From the NCBI GenBank assembly GCA_951813045.1, contig CATOTF010000002.1, positions 3,658,001 through 3,722,000 on the forward strand: a stretch of DNA of 64,000 bases. Direction: 5' to 3'. A program made the translations under genes and the position numbers. The stretch comes from an uncultured Rhizobiaceae bacterium. GTDB lineage: Bacteria > Pseudomonadota > Alphaproteobacteria > Rhizobiales > Rhizobiaceae. Positions 7,795-17,669 of the stretch are shown here, in pieces. The notes under the pieces are model-generated. The model ran no database searches. It was not told where the DNA came from and saw only the letters and a program-made list of their open reading frames with translations. Within the stretch, counting starts at the first letter, position 1; the number at the start of each line of letters is the position of its first letter.

Positions 7795-10154
7795 GTGCGC
7801 TTCTGGAAGTCAAAGGCCTGCGCTCAGGCTACGGAAAAGTGCCCGCATTGCACGGCATAGACCTAACCGTTAACGACGGCGAAATCGTCGGCGTGCTGGG
7901 CCACAATGGAATGGGCAAGAGCACGTTGATGAAAACGCTGATGGGTATTGTCCCTGCCAAAAGCGGTTCCATCATCTATGCTGGTCTTGATCTTACGGTT
8001 GAAACCGTCGCTGAACGTTCCCGGCTTGGCCTTGGATATGTGCCGCAAGGGCGTGGAATTTTCCCGAACCTCTCCGTCTATGATAATATCCGCATGGGCT
8101 TTGCTGCCCATGGTCTCGATGAAGAAGCGGCAATTCGCCAGACAATTACAGAGTTCCCCCGACTTGAACGGCTGATGGACCGGGACGGTGGGGCGTTATC
8201 CGGTGGTGAACAGCAACTTTTAGCGTTAGCCCGTTGTCTGGTATCCGAACCCGAACTTATTTTGCTCGATGAACCGACGGAAGGTATCCAGCCATCAATT
8301 ATTGATGAAATCGTTGAGCTGCTGCGGGACCTTAACAAAAAGCGCGGCGTTGCTATTGTTCTGGTGGAACAGAGTCTGGATTTTATCACCGAACTGTCCG
8401 ACCGGGTGCTGCTGTTGCAAAAGGGTGTGATAACCGGTGAAATTGCCGGGTCTGATGCTGCAAACCCCGCGTTGATTGAAGAATTTACGGGGTTCGGTTC
8501 CGGGCGTTCAGCAGCCCCCGCCTCAACACATGTGACCATTGCCGAACCGGCAAATCGCCCGGCGTCGAACGGGGCAAAACCCTCGATTACCACCCCTTCC
8601 AATCCATATTATTCGGTTCTCACGGAAAGAATATCCAGCATGACCGCACAAAGACCAACACACTCACAACTCAAAACAATCGTCGAAGAGCTTGGCATGC
8701 ACATGTCTGACCAGCGTATTCAGGAATTCCTGGATGTGATGCAGGGTACGCTTGATGCTTATGACGTCGTCGATGCGCTTCCAGATTATCTACCACCGGT
8801 CGTTTATCCAAGAACCTCGGGCTCGCGCCCAAGTGAAGAGGAAAATCCGCGCAACGCCTGGTATGTCAAAACCGAAGTCCGTGGAGCTCCTCGCGGTCCA
8901 CTGCAGGGCAGAACTGTTGCGCTAAAAGACAATGTTTGTCTGGCGGGTGTACCCATGATGAACGGCGCATCGACCCTGAAGGGTTATACGCCTGACGTGG
9001 ACGCCACAATTGTCACACGGCTGTTGGATGCGGGCGCAACCATCGTCGGCAAGGCCCATTGTGAGTATTTCTGCCTGTCGGGCGGCTCCCATACCAATGC
9101 CACCGGTTACGTCCACAATCCCCATAAGATGGGGTATTCGGCTGGCGGTTCCTCGTCCGGCTCAGGCTCGCTCGTTGGCGGTGGCGATGTGGACATGGCA
9201 ATTGGGGGAGATCAGGGCGGATCAATTCGTATGCCGGCGTCATTTTGCGGTTGCTATGGCATGAAGGGTACCCACGGACTTGTCCCTTATACCGGCGTAA
9301 TGCCCATTGAGGCGACCATCGATCACACCGGGCCGATGACACAAAATGTCATGGATAATGCCCTCATGCTGGAAGTTCTGGCCGGAGCAGATGGCCTCGA
9401 TCCGCGCCAATATGACGTTCAGACTGACCGTTATACCGCTGCAGTCGGGCGCGGTGTCTCGGGCCTCAAAATTGGCGTCGTAAAGGAGGGTTTTGGCCAT
9501 GAGGTTTCGGAAAATGATGTTGATCAAAAAGTCCGCGCGGCTGCCGAATCATTCAGGAAGCTTGGCGCTTCCGTTGATGAAATTTCCGTTCCCTGGCACC
9601 TGAAAGGTACGGCAATCTGGACACCTATCGCCCTTGAAGGCCTGATGAACCAGATGATGGCAGGCAATGGTATGGGGACCGGTTGGGAGGGCATGTACAC
9701 GACCTCGTTGCTGGATTTTCACGCGAATTGGCGACAGCGCGCGGACGAGCTTTCTGATACGCTTAAAATTTCCATGTTCATCGGCCAGTTTTATTTGAAA
9801 CACCATCGCGGGCACTATTATGCAAAGTCCCAGAACCTGGCACGACAGCTGCGCGAAGAATATAATAAGGCGCTCGCCTCCTACGATTTGCTGCTGATGC
9901 CGACAACGCCGATGAAAGCCACTCCGCTCCCACCGGCTGATGCTGACTTAGCGTTGTGGTGCCAAAGAGGGTTTGAAATGCTTCCAAATACCGCGCCATT
10001 TGATGTTTCCGGCCACCCGGCAATGTCGATACCCTGCGGAATGTCAGATGGTCTGCCGGTGGGTATGATGCTGGTTGGACGTCGCTACGAGGAAAGCACA
10101 ATTTACCGGGCAGCCGGAGCCTTTGAAGCGGCCGGCGATTGGCGGAAAATGTGA
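7791..10154 (+). CDS. ABC ATPase (LivF/UrtE type) fused to an amidase-signature hydrolase
   Basis: A single uninterrupted 787-residue frame with two domains. Residues 1-~235 are a complete LivF/UrtE ATPase: Walker [10 protein letters not shown], signature LSGGEQQ, Walker B ILLDEP, and an H-loop position occupied by [10 protein letters not shown] Pro/Ala/Ser-rich linker (~235-285) leads to a full amidase-signature enzyme (~285-787). Its catalytic triad is visible: Lys379 in VALKDN, cis-Ser454 in GGSSSGS and nucleophile Ser478 in [11 protein letters not shown], with the 24-residue Ser-Ser spacing of the family. An internal ATG at 8640 (MTAQRPT), with a weak GGAAAG upstream, could also give free amidase. 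The domain order suggests that an amide is hydrolysed to acid and ammonia as it enters the cytoplasm (inference). An in-frame fusion caused by a sequencing error is possible but would need an unlikely loss of a stop. Confidence 0.86.
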   Translation: MSALLEVKGLRSGYGKVPALHGIDLTVNDGEIVGVLGHNGMGKSTLMKTLMGIVPAKSGSIIYAGLDLTVETVAERSRLGLGYVPQGRGIFPNLSVYDNIRMGFAAHGLDEEAAIRQTITEFPRLERLMDRDGGALSGGEQQLLALARCLVSEPELILLDEPTEGIQPSIIDEIVELLRDLNKKRGVAIVLVEQSLDFITELSDRVLLLQKGVITGEIAGSDAANPALIEEFTGFGSGRSAAPASTHVTIAEPANRPASNGAKPSITTPSNPYYSVLTERISSMTAQRPTHSQLKTIVEELGMHMSDQRIQEFLDVMQGTLDAYDVVDALPDYLPPVVYPRTSGSRPSEEENPRNAWYVKTEVRGAPRGPLQGRTVALKDNVCLAGVPMMNGASTLKGYTPDVDATIVTRLLDAGATIVGKAHCEYFCLSGGSHTNATGYVHNPHKMGYSAGGSSSGSGSLVGGGDVDMAIGGDQGGSIRMPASFCGCYGMKGTHGLVPYTGVMPIEATIDHTGPMTQNVMDNALMLEVLAGADGLDPRQYDVQTDRYTAAVGRGVSGLKIGVVKEGFGHEVSENDVDQKVRAAAESFRKLGASVDEISVPWHLKGTAIWTPIALEGLMNQMMAGNGMGTGWEGMYTTSLLDFHANWRQRADELSDTLKISMFIGQFYLKHHRGHYYAKSQNLARQLREEYNKALASYDLLLMPTTPMKATPLPPADADLALWCQRGFEMLPNTAPFDVSGHPAMSIPCGMSDGLPVGMMLVGRRYEESTIYRAAGAFEAAGDWRKM

Positions 10155-11851
10155 GCAACCTAGAAACAGTCACCCCCGTCAACGGGCTATCCCACGTTCG
10201 CGGTATCACCGACCGCCCCCTGGTTGACGCTACTCTGCCGGGTTTCCTGACAGAAGCCGTTCGACGGCATGGGGATCGTTTGGCCGCAGTTTTTTGCCAG
10301 ACCGGCGAGCGGTGGACCTACGATCAGTTTTCACGTCGCGTTGACCGAATGGCCGCTGGCCTGTTGTCAATTGGGCTCTACAAAGGCGACCGCATCGGTA
10401 TTTGGTCGCCAAACCGGCCAGAATGGCTGATTGCCCAGTTTGCGACAGCCCGAATTGGGCTCATTCTTGTCAACATAAACCCGGCCTATAAAACATCCGA
10501 GCTGGATTATGCACTCAATAAAGTTGAAGTGAAGGCGCTCATTCTTGCTCCCAGGTTCAAGTCATCGGACTATTTTGGCACGCTCCTTGGGCTGGCACCT
10601 GAACTGCAGAGCTGCGCTCCAGGCCGGTTAAACGCAAAGCGTTTGCCAACACTTCGAAGCGTTATCTATCTGGGCTCTGACCCTCTTCCCGGCGCATTCT
10701 CGTTTGATGAGGTCATGGATCGCGGCAATCACGCTGCGCAATCGCGACTTGATGCAATTTCTTCGTCACTATCTCCGCACGATCCAATCAACATACAATT
10801 CACCTCCGGCACAACCGGGGCGCCTAAAGGGGCAACATTGTCGCATTTCAATGTCGTGAATAACGCGATCAGTTGCGCCCGTTCGATGAAACTGTCGCCC
10901 ACCGATGCCCTGTGTATCCCGGTTCCCCTTTACCATTGTTTCGGCATGGTTCTTGGCAACCTTGCAGCAATTGCCTATGGCGCCACAATGGTGTTCCCTT
11001 CGGAAGGCTTTGACCCGCTGGAGACACTTACGGCTCTGGAAAGTGAGAATTGCACAGCCTGTCATGGTGTACCAACCATGTTTTCAGCAATGCTGGACCA
11101 CCCCGAATTTGGCCGTTTTGATCTGGCTGCCATGCGCACGGGAATTATGGCAGGCTCCCCTTGTCCGGAACCTTTGATGCGGCGGGTTATGCGGGACATG
11201 GGTTGCAGCGAGATCACCATTGCTTACGGTATGACGGAAACCAGCCCTGTTTCATTCCAGACCGCCGTTGATGACCCAGCCCATCGCAAAGTTGGCACGG
11301 TGGGGCGTATTCAGCCCCATTGCGAAGTGAGGGTCGTCGACGATGAAGGACAGACAGTTCCCACCGGCGTGTCCGGAGAGTTGCTGACTAAAGGTTATCT
11401 GGTAATGACCGGATATTGGAACGATCCGGAATTGACCAAAGATGCAATCATCGATGGATGGATGCATACGGGAGACTTGGCAACGCTCGATGAAGAGGGG
11501 TATTGCCGCATCGTCGGGCGGATAAAGGATATGCTTATCAGGGGTGGTGAGAATATTTACCCGGCGGAAATCGAGGAGTTTCTGCTCACCCACCCCGATG
11601 TTTCTGAGGTTCAGGTATTTGGAGTGCCTGACCCCAAATACGGGGAAGAGGTAGCAACCTGGATCGTCGCCCGCGACGCGTCGCTGAACGAGCAGTCGAT
11701 AAAAGACTACTGCAAAGGGCAAATTGCCCATTATAAAATCCCGCGCTATGTGAAATTCGTAGACGAGATGCCCGTGACAGCAACCGGAAAACCACAAAAG
11801 TTTATCATGCAAAAAGCAATGGTTGAGGAACTGGGTCTTTCAGCAAAGTGA
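10151..11851 (+). CDS. AMP-forming acyl-CoA synthetase (fatty-acyl-CoA ligase family)
   Basis: ANL-superfamily enzyme that activates a carboxylic acid with ATP and CoA. Visible motifs are the P-loop [12 protein letters not shown], the acyl/adenylate motif YGMTETSP, the hinge [20 protein letters not shown], and the catalytic Lys of the C-terminal domain in TATGKPQKF. About 566 residues is normal. The GTG at 10151 overlaps the amidase-fusion stop (GTGA) and has GGCGGA close upstream; a TTG at 10139 is an alternative. Its place directly after an amidase suggests that the acid released by amide hydrolysis is turned into its CoA ester (inference). Family members of this length usually accept medium- or long-chain acids. 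Confidence 0.86.
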   Translation: MSNLETVTPVNGLSHVRGITDRPLVDATLPGFLTEAVRRHGDRLAAVFCQTGERWTYDQFSRRVDRMAAGLLSIGLYKGDRIGIWSPNRPEWLIAQFATARIGLILVNINPAYKTSELDYALNKVEVKALILAPRFKSSDYFGTLLGLAPELQSCAPGRLNAKRLPTLRSVIYLGSDPLPGAFSFDEVMDRGNHAAQSRLDAISSSLSPHDPINIQFTSGTTGAPKGATLSHFNVVNNAISCARSMKLSPTDALCIPVPLYHCFGMVLGNLAAIAYGATMVFPSEGFDPLETLTALESENCTACHGVPTMFSAMLDHPEFGRFDLAAMRTGIMAGSPCPEPLMRRVMRDMGCSEITIAYGMTETSPVSFQTAVDDPAHRKVGTVGRIQPHCEVRVVDDEGQTVPTGVSGELLTKGYLVMTGYWNDPELTKDAIIDGWMHTGDLATLDEEGYCRIVGRIKDMLIRGGENIYPAEIEEFLLTHPDVSEVQVFGVPDPKYGEEVATWIVARDASLNEQSIKDYCKGQIAHYKIPRYVKFVDEMPVTATGKPQKFIMQKAMVEELGLSAK

Positions 11852-11925
11852 ACATTCAGCAATTTTATCAACGATTGATGGCACAGCCATCAACCCCAAT
11901 ATAATCGGACCAGCGGGACTTTTTG

Positions 11926-12564
11926 ATGACAAAGCTACGCCTGAATACCGAAACTGACGCTCTTCTGGTGATTGACGTGCAAAACGATTTCTGTCCCGGA
12001 GGGACACTGGCTGTTCCCAATGGAGATCGTGTGGTCGAACCTGCCAATCGTATGATCGACGCCTTTCAAACGGTCGTCCTGAGGCAGGATTGGCATCCTG
12101 CGGGGCACCTGTCATTTGCTTCATCGCACGACGGCAAAAACCCCTTCGAGTTGACGAAGATGTCATATGGAGATCAGGTTTTGTGGCCTGATCATTGTGT
12201 TCAAGGTTTCCACGGGGCCGAATTTCATCCTGACCTGAATACAAATGCCGCCAGCCTGATTCTCAGAAAAGGCTGCAAGCCGGAAATAGATTCCTATTCA
12301 GCATTTTTTGAGAACGACCGCGAGACGACAACAGGGCTGACAGGCTATCTTAAGCAAAAATCTGTCAAACGCATATTTCTTTTAGGCTTGGCTTCTGAAT
12401 ATTGCGTTGCGTACTCTGCGTTAGACGGTGTGAGCGAAGGTTTCGAGACCTATATTTTCAAAGATGCCATCAGCGCCCTGGGCGGTGAACAATATGAGAT
12501 AATGCTTAAGAAACAACGGAATGCAGGAGTTCAGTTTATAACAACCAGCAACATAATGGATTAG
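11926..12564 (+). CDS. pncA: Nicotinamidase/pyrazinamidase
   Basis: Isochorismatase-fold amidohydrolase that converts nicotinamide to nicotinate and ammonia in NAD salvage. The triad is visible: Asp17 in VIDVQNDF, Lys115 in LILRKG and Cys160 in GLASEYCVAYSALD. The metal ligand segment QDWHPAGH is at 54-61. Length 212 matches bacterial PncA. Start ATG 11926 follows GCGGGAC; a TTG three bases earlier is in frame. It is the last gene of the rightward block that begins at 3825, with 74 bases after the synthetase. Confidence 0.88.
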   Translation: MTKLRLNTETDALLVIDVQNDFCPGGTLAVPNGDRVVEPANRMIDAFQTVVLRQDWHPAGHLSFASSHDGKNPFELTKMSYGDQVLWPDHCVQGFHGAEFHPDLNTNAASLILRKGCKPEIDSYSAFFENDRETTTGLTGYLKQKSVKRIFLLGLASEYCVAYSALDGVSEGFETYIFKDAISALGGEQYEIMLKKQRNAGVQFITTSNIMD

Positions 12565-13137
12565 CAATTCACCTCGGGTATGAGGTTGCTATATGCTGAA
12601 GCGTTATTCGAGTGATGCCAACAACGGCTTAAATTCCACGACACTGAATACCCGTTTATCAAATGTCGTGAATTGAATATCATATATGGAACACGGGCGT
12701 CATTGTGAGCCGAGCGTGCGTCTTTAGCAAAAACGACCAACGGCAGCAGCGGGCCATCTTAGTTTGAGTACAACCTGAAAATGCCCCAAAATGATGAGGT
12801 CGAAACGGTCATCCGTATTTTCGTGATCGAGCTCTCACTATAGTTACAGATTTATCCAATTCCTTTTCCGTACATGTTCAAGTACAAGTGAGTTCTAACC
12901 CCGGTCCTTTCGCCAACAACCTCATCAATCGCGGCGTTTACATATGACTGGAGATTATAGAACATCCCGCGTGTCTAGCCCCAATGTCTGGGCCACTTTA
13001 TGATACGGTTTCTCGCTCGGGCGAACGCAGGTTTAGAGAGCGATGGGGCCGGATGTGATTGTACTGCCTGATTCATTTATTGATGACGATCTGGGCCTGC
13101 TTGGTGATGTAGAACCATTCGGCGTATGGTGTGACAG
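12565..13137. other. Gene-free stretch
   Basis: About 570 bases between pncA and the IS remnant. All frames are broken by frequent stops, and no RNA gene or strong terminator was recognised. It is probably decayed sequence at the left border of the mobile-element-rich island. Confidence 0.5.
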
Positions 13138-14062
13138 AGGCAACTTTGGTTGACGTTTGAGTTTAACTGATTTCCGGTTGTTTTCGAAGCTTTTCCCGCA
13201 ATTCCTCAAACGGTGCTTTTCCACCGAGGCTGGAGTGAGGTCGATGGCAATTATAGCTTTTTCCCATTCTTTCAATTTAGCATTGATGTCGATGTCATCT
13301 ACCTTATCGACCAACTGCCAAAAATCCTGCTTATCAGTCCGGTGGGATCGTTCAACTTTGCCGTTGAGATAGGGTTATGCTGGTTTGATATAAACGTGGC
13401 GAATACCAATATCTTCGCAATGTCAATGAAATTTGGTTTAAAATTCCTGACCATTGTTGGCCTGGATTGTATGAATACGTGAGGGAAATATATTTCGTAT
13501 GCGATCAATGAAATTTTGCCGTTAGCTTGCATGTGACGCTCATATATTTTCAACGCCTGGGCACGAGTGACATCATCTATAGCAGTGTATTGGAAACACC
13601 TGATTTTCTTACTGTCTTTGTAGAAAGTCAAAAACTTCACGTCGACCTGCACACGATGACCGGGAACTTTCTTTTCGTATCGTTTGAAGTCCTTCACAGA
13701 ACACTTGCGAACACCACCAGGGAGTTTGTTCGAACCGTTGCGTAACAGCACATTATAGCCCACGGCTGTTGATACTTTCATCCCGAAATAGCGTTCAAGT
13801 GACCATACAATCTGGGCTGGGTCGAAGTGATAGTTTTTGCGAAGATAGAGTATTTTGCCCCCGATCTTTTTGGACAGCCTCAGCTTTGGATTCTGGGAGC
13901 AAGATTTGGAATTTACTACCCGGCATGCTTTAGCAATATTACCAATCTCTTCCACATAGATAAAAACACGCTTCTTGCGCGAAATGTCACACAGGGCTTT
14001 ACGATCCATCTGAGATACTCCTTTGGCTGACAGACACAGTAAAATGTGCCAGCCAAAGTCGC
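13138..14062 (-). mobile_element. Decayed IS481-type insertion element
   Basis: Imperfect terminal inverted repeats can be aligned: GCAACTTTGGTTGACG at the left end (~13140-13155), and the complement of a region at ~14046-14062 that reads GCGACTTTGGCTGGCAC. Between them lies one frameshifted transposase gene on the minus strand. The size of ~925 bp is on the short side for IS481 elements and agrees with internal deletion. No target-site duplication was identified. Confidence 0.6.
13163..14009 (-). pseudogene. IS481-family transposase remnant (frameshifts, internal deletion)
   Basis: The minus-strand frame begins MDRKALCDISRKKRVFIY and contains the integrase-core start GHRVQVDVKFLTFYKD followed by YTAIDDVTRAQALKIYERH, typical of rve-domain transposases. 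The N-terminal helix-turn-helix region is shortened after IAKACR. The core after residue ~160 is scrambled, and the usual catalytic second Asp (IQTDNG) and Glu (NGKVERSH) blocks are missing. A VDDIDINAKLKEWEKA segment reappears in another frame near 13290. HRPHSSLGG-like and PFEELREKL-like codons follow after a further shift, ending in TAA at 13163. It is not expected to be active. Confidence 0.75.
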
Positions 14063-14122
14063 TACTTTTATAGATTACCAGATCAAGTCTGAGCTTCTAC
14101 AAATTAGCTCAAAACGGCGGTT

Positions 14123-15496
14123 TTACATTTCGCCTTCATCGCCTTCGTTACCTTCATTCCCCTCGTTACCTTCATCTCCATCGTTGTCTTCATCGCCCTC
14201 ATCGTTTTCATTACCTTCATCAAACTCGTTACCTTCATCTCCTTCGTCATCTTCGTTGCCTTCATTACCATCATCACCACCAGCTCCGACCTGAAATCCT
14301 TCATCACCCTCATCGCCTTCATCACCTTCATTGTTCTCGTCGTGTTCGTCATTCTCGTTGTCTTCGTCGAACTCGTCTCCCTCGTTCAACTCGTTGTCTT
14401 CATTGCCTTCGTCACCTTCTACCCCGGCGTCTCCAGGGCCTGAGTCGGCCAATGATTCGTCACCTTCATTACCCTCGTCAAATTCGTCATTTTCGTTATC
14501 TTCGTCGAACTCGTCGCCTTCGTTCAACTCGTTGTCTTCGTTACCTTCATCGCCTTCCACTCCGGCGTCTCCAGGGCCGGAGTCCGCCAATGATTCGTCG
14601 CCTTCATTACCTTCGTCAAATTCGTCATTTTCGTTATCTTCGTCGAACTCGTTGCCTTCACCTGCAATTTCGTCGCCTTCGTTGTCCTCGTCACCCTCAT
14701 TCGACTCATCGTCTTCGTTATTTTCGTTGTCTTCGTCGCCTTCGTTCAGCTCATCGTCTTCGTTATTTTCGTTGTCTTCATCGCCCTCATCGCCTTCGTC
14801 ATCCTCGTTATTTTCGTTGTCTTCGTCACTTTCGTTACCTTCGTCACCTTCATTTCCCTGATTCAACGACGGCCCGCTCTCGTTACCCTCATCGTTTTCG
14901 TCATTTTCGTTGTCTTCATCGAACTCGTCACCCTCGTTCAACTCATTGTCTTCATTACCCTCGTCACCTTCCACTCCATCATCTCCGATGCTGGAATCGT
15001 CCAACAATTCGTCGCCTTCATTGTTCTCATCGTGTTCGTCATTCTCATTGTCTTCATCAAACTCATCGCCTTCGTTCAATTCGTTGTCTTCGTTGCCTTC
15101 ATCACCTTCCACTCCGGCGTCTCCAGGGCCGGAGTCGGCCAATGATTCATCACCTTCATTACCCTCGTCAAATTCGTCATTTTCGTTATCTTCGTCGAAC
15201 TCATCGCCTTCGTTCAACTCGTTGTCTTCATTTCCATCATCGTCCTCATTTCCTTCATCATTCTCGTCACCTTCGTCTGCTTCGTTGTTCTCATTCCCCT
15301 CATTCCCCTCATTTCCCTCATTTCCTTCATTCCCCTCATTTCCTTCATCACCTTCGGCAAAACTGACGGGAGCAAACAAATCACTCAAATCATAAACATG
15401 ATTCAGATCGAGAAACCGAAGTGCGCCATCAGTTTCAACAACTGCACCTTGATGTATCGTATTCAGTTGTGAGTTAGTTGTTGTGAAATCAGTCAT
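14123..15496 (-). CDS. Hyper-acidic [D/N]-E-x repeat protein, candidate type I secretion substrate
   Basis: 457 residues. Residues 1-47 are an ordinary leader-like segment (MTDFTTTNSQLNTIHQ, then FLDLNHVYDLSDLF). The rest consists almost only of Asp, Glu, Asn and Gly in triplets of the form [D/N]-E-x, with x mostly G, N, D, F or L. From residue 89 a 46-residue module recurs in fixed register at 89, 135, 181, 227, 273, 319 and 365; the copies at 89 and 319 are identical. The whole protein has no Lys, Cys or Trp and a single Arg (residue 27). There is no RTX GGxGxD nonapeptide, no signal peptide and no membrane segment. GGAGAC lies just before the ATG. Neighbouring zincins, a 2OG oxygenase and a type I exporter suggest it is the exported, modified product (inference). 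No characterised family was recognised. Confidence 0.8.
   Translation of the reverse strand: MTDFTTTNSQLNTIHQGAVVETDGALRFLDLNHVYDLSDLFAPVSFAEGDEGNEGNEGNEGNEGNEGNENNEADEGDENDEGNEDDDGNEDNELNEGDEFDEDNENDEFDEGNEGDESLADSGPGDAGVEGDEGNEDNELNEGDEFDEDNENDEHDENNEGDELLDDSSIGDDGVEGDEGNEDNELNEGDEFDEDNENDENDEGNESGPSLNQGNEGDEGNESDEDNENNEDDEGDEGDEDNENNEDDELNEGDEDNENNEDDESNEGDEDNEGDEIAGEGNEFDEDNENDEFDEGNEGDESLADSGPGDAGVEGDEGNEDNELNEGDEFDEDNENDEFDEGNEGDESLADSGPGDAGVEGDEGNEDNELNEGDEFDEDNENDEHDENNEGDEGDEGDEGFQVGAGGDDGNEGNEDDEGDEGNEFDEGNENDEGDEDNDGDEGNEGNEGNEGDEGEM
14267..15232 (-). repeat. Seven tandem 138-bp (46-codon) modules
   Basis: In-gene tandem repeat that encodes residues 89-410 of the acidic protein. 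Units start with NEDNELNEGDEF at residues 89, 135, 181, 319 and 365. The units at 227 and 273 are diverged but keep the register, since FDEDNENDEF recurs at the same offset. Within units a 9-base (three-codon) rhythm is visible. DNA copies differ at third codon positions, so the protein sequence appears conserved more strictly than the DNA. Confidence 0.85.
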
Positions 15497-15844
15497 GGTG
15501 TCTCCAAGTGGCTATCGCAGTCGGCACTTCCGCCGGCCAAGCAAGTAAAAAATGTTATGAGGTGGCGAACAAATTTAGATTAAGCGTTAGGAAAGCAAAA
15601 TAGTTAATGAAAATCAAGAGTTACGGATGCCCGGTGGTAAATATGCCGATACGACATGGTTCCAAGAATTGGAGAATAGCAGCAAAACATAGGTATCCAA
15701 CTTGGCGGCATTGAATCACAACTTTATGTGTTGAGGCCGATTTCGTCATAGTTTTAACTACAACGATATGAAATATTGGGTTGTTCGCTGCGATATATCT
15801 GACTTAGACACACGCCAACACCGCGTTCCAGTATTTCTCTGCAC
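15497..15844. other. Intergenic region upstream of the acidic-repeat gene
   Basis: About 350 bases between the acidic-repeat gene and the first zincin gene, both on the minus strand. It is AT-rich with no open frame of note. It presumably holds the promoter of the acidic-repeat gene, but no convincing -35/-10 pair or terminator was identified. Confidence 0.4.
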
Positions 15845-16678
15845 CTATAGAGAATTATCTGAAAACGCAGCTTTACAACTGGGCTTTTGTCCGGCCTGGT
15901 AAACCAGGGGCTTGCCCTGGGGTAATAGGCGATTAATGTACGCAATCCGATTGGGAACGGCGTCAACTGCATCCTTCGTATCAACCGGTGGAAACCGTGC
16001 TGGATAATGAAGGATTGCGAATGCGAATAATGCGGTTTCTGCCAAATCCTCGCGCTTTGGGGACCGTCTTCCGTAAGCTGTGAGAAAACGTCCATCAGCC
16101 TCTTGGGCCTTCACCCAGAGCGGAGCCAACCGATGCTCAGCATCCCACGAGGCATGGACAGCTTCATGAAAGATTGATTCTTCCAGATGATCATAGCTCA
16201 GCCGATTTTCGGCGGTCTTAGAATACATGATAATATGCCCGGTTCCCGCATGAAAACCTTTCCTGCCTTTGTGAATGCTGAACCTTTTAATCCCATTTCT
16301 TAGGCTTGTTGGTAGTTGACCAATTGAATTTGCATATTTCAAGGCCTCCTTCCGGGCATTTATCTCTGTTCCAAACTCAGGGTTGAGAGCAAATTCGATT
16401 ATCGGTCCGTCCCCATACTTAGACAGAAACAAAAACGCGTTAACCACAGGTTCACCGTTCATCCGCTTGTCCCAGATTCGGCGTTCACCCCGGCCAATAT
16501 ACTCCAAACACATGAATGTGCTGGGATCATTCCGGGTGATAATGTCAAAGACGGTTCCCGCGGTGCTGTCATAGATTGGCTTCAGGATTTGTGCAGCTGA
16601 CACCGTACCCCAAACGATAGAAGTGAGAAGAAAATTTGAAAATACAAGAGTGGAAAACCCAAATCGCTTAAACATCAT
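15845..16678 (-). CDS. Secreted zincin-like metallopeptidase (HEAVH)
   Basis: 277 residues. An N-terminal signal peptide (hydrophobic residues ~8-28, ending TVSAAQ) directs it out of the cytoplasm. The motif HEAVH at 171-175, followed by EDLAET at 210-215, fits a gluzincin: two His ligands and a catalytic Glu, then a Glu ligand ~35-40 residues later. No other family signature was recognised. It is downstream of the second zincin gene (68-base gap) and ~350 bases upstream of the acidic-repeat gene, all on the same strand. A plausible task is processing or release of the exported acidic repeat protein or its attachment partner (inference). Confidence 0.62.
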   Translation of the reverse strand: MMFKRFGFSTLVFSNFLLTSIVWGTVSAAQILKPIYDSTAGTVFDIITRNDPSTFMCLEYIGRGERRIWDKRMNGEPVVNAFLFLSKYGDGPIIEFALNPEFGTEINARKEALKYANSIGQLPTSLRNGIKRFSIHKGRKGFHAGTGHIIMYSKTAENRLSYDHLEESIFHEAVHASWDAEHRLAPLWVKAQEADGRFLTAYGRRSPKREDLAETALFAFAILHYPARFPPVDTKDAVDAVPNRIAYINRLLPQGKPLVYQAGQKPSCKAAFSDNSL

Positions 16679-16746
16679 TGACTGTTTTCAAGTTTGTTAA
16701 AGATTCAATTCGAATTGAAAAATGGATGTCGCAACAGTGTCGACTT

Positions 16747-17499
16747 TTAATTGCGGGCAAGTTTATCAATCAATTGTCTCAAACTGGTTTCACCTCGAAA
16801 CAATCCCCACAACAGGTCTTCTGGCAAGTGTTCATTTGCTTCCTTTGCCAACACGCGCGCAAGTGGATAATTCCAATTATAGTCATACGGTGTCTGCGGT
16901 TCCTCAAGTGCCTCAAGCAGAATTCTGTCGAATTTTTCGTGGGTACGAGCAGAATTACGTTTCCAGGCTGCGTGCGTTACTGAAGACCACTGCGAGTTGG
17001 TTTGGTTCAAATATTTTAGTAATGAATGCTCGCCAAGATAAGCACAGGTCTCGCGAAGAACTGGTGCAACAAACCTGCCTTGGCTGGCAACAATCTGAAC
17101 TGCGTGTGAGAACTCATGTTGTGCTGTGATCAGATCCTCGATGTTGCCACGATGGCAGCACTGAATGTAAGGATAGCCGTTTCCGCCTTCATTTACAGTG
17201 AACGACCTGTTTTTTTCGATTTTACCGTCAAAAAAATGAACTTTACAATTTTCCTCGACACTTAAGATAACTTCGTGGCCGATGGTGTAGGATGCCAAAA
17301 ACACCTTCGATGCCAGTTGCCAAATCTCGTCGGTACTGAGTTCCAGCTTCCCAGGTTTCTTCAGGTCAACATATTCAAAATCTGCATCACCCAGCAATAG
17401 GATCTGTTGGCACTCCGATTTGCTGACCTCATGGAGATTCAACCAATCCTCCATTGTGTGCCGGAAAACAACCCTTCCATTTGCCAAGACATTCCCCAT
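16747..17499 (-). CDS. Putative zinc metallopeptidase (HEFSH)
   Basis: 250 residues with no signal peptide, so probably cytoplasmic. HEFSH at 128-132, in the context LITAQHEFSHAVQI, and Glu150 in LRETCAYLGEH give the HExxH...E pattern of a gluzincin. The rest matches nothing I recognise. It is the first minus-strand gene of the cluster and is divergent from the 2OG-oxygenase gene across 170 bases, which probably hold the promoters of both sides. It differs from the 15845-16678 protein in sequence and location signal, so the pair would act in different compartments. Confidence 0.58.
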   Translation of the reverse strand: MGNVLANGRVVFRHTMEDWLNLHEVSKSECQQILLLGDADFEYVDLKKPGKLELSTDEIWQLASKVFLASYTIGHEVILSVEENCKVHFFDGKIEKNRSFTVNEGGNGYPYIQCCHRGNIEDLITAQHEFSHAVQIVASQGRFVAPVLRETCAYLGEHSLLKYLNQTNSQWSSVTHAAWKRNSARTHEKFDRILLEALEEPQTPYDYNWNYPLARVLAKEANEHLPEDLLWGLFRGETSLRQLIDKLARN

Positions 17500-17669
17500 T
17501 AACTCTGTTCATACACCAAGTGAATTTATCCAAATTTACATTAGGACTAGCTATCGAAATCCAATAAACCTAATATAATCAACACCAAAGATGTGAAGTT
17601 TGCGAAGACAACTAAACTATTAGCAAAGTTCGCTTGCGTTTGTAAAAATACTTTTCACGAAGGAATTCC
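17500..17669. promoter_or_regulatory. Divergent promoter region of the export island
   Basis: 170 AT-rich bases between the cytoplasmic zincin gene (minus) and the 2OG-oxygenase gene (plus). Both sides of the island probably start here. CACGAAGGAATTCC supplies a ribosome site before the ATG at 17670. No operator palindrome was found. Confidence 0.4.

Noticed and set aside
12565-13137. tRNA or small RNA gene in the gap
   Set aside because: No cloverleaf, T-loop GTTCRANNC or strong terminator could be identified by eye.
14267-15232. CRISPR array or non-coding satellite
   Set aside because: The 138-bp units are contiguous without spacers, stay in one reading frame through the whole gene, and differ mainly at third codon positions.
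14331-15395. Long open frames on the plus strand rich in Ser/Pro or Arg/His/Leu opposite the acidic gene
   Set aside because: They are by-products of the 9-base codon rhythm of the acidic repeats read in other frames; composition is extreme and they lack ribosome sites.
14123-15496. RTX-type calcium-binding toxin or adhesin
   Set aside because: No GGxGxDxUx nonapeptides and no hydrophobic C-terminal secretion signal; only the acidic composition is shared.
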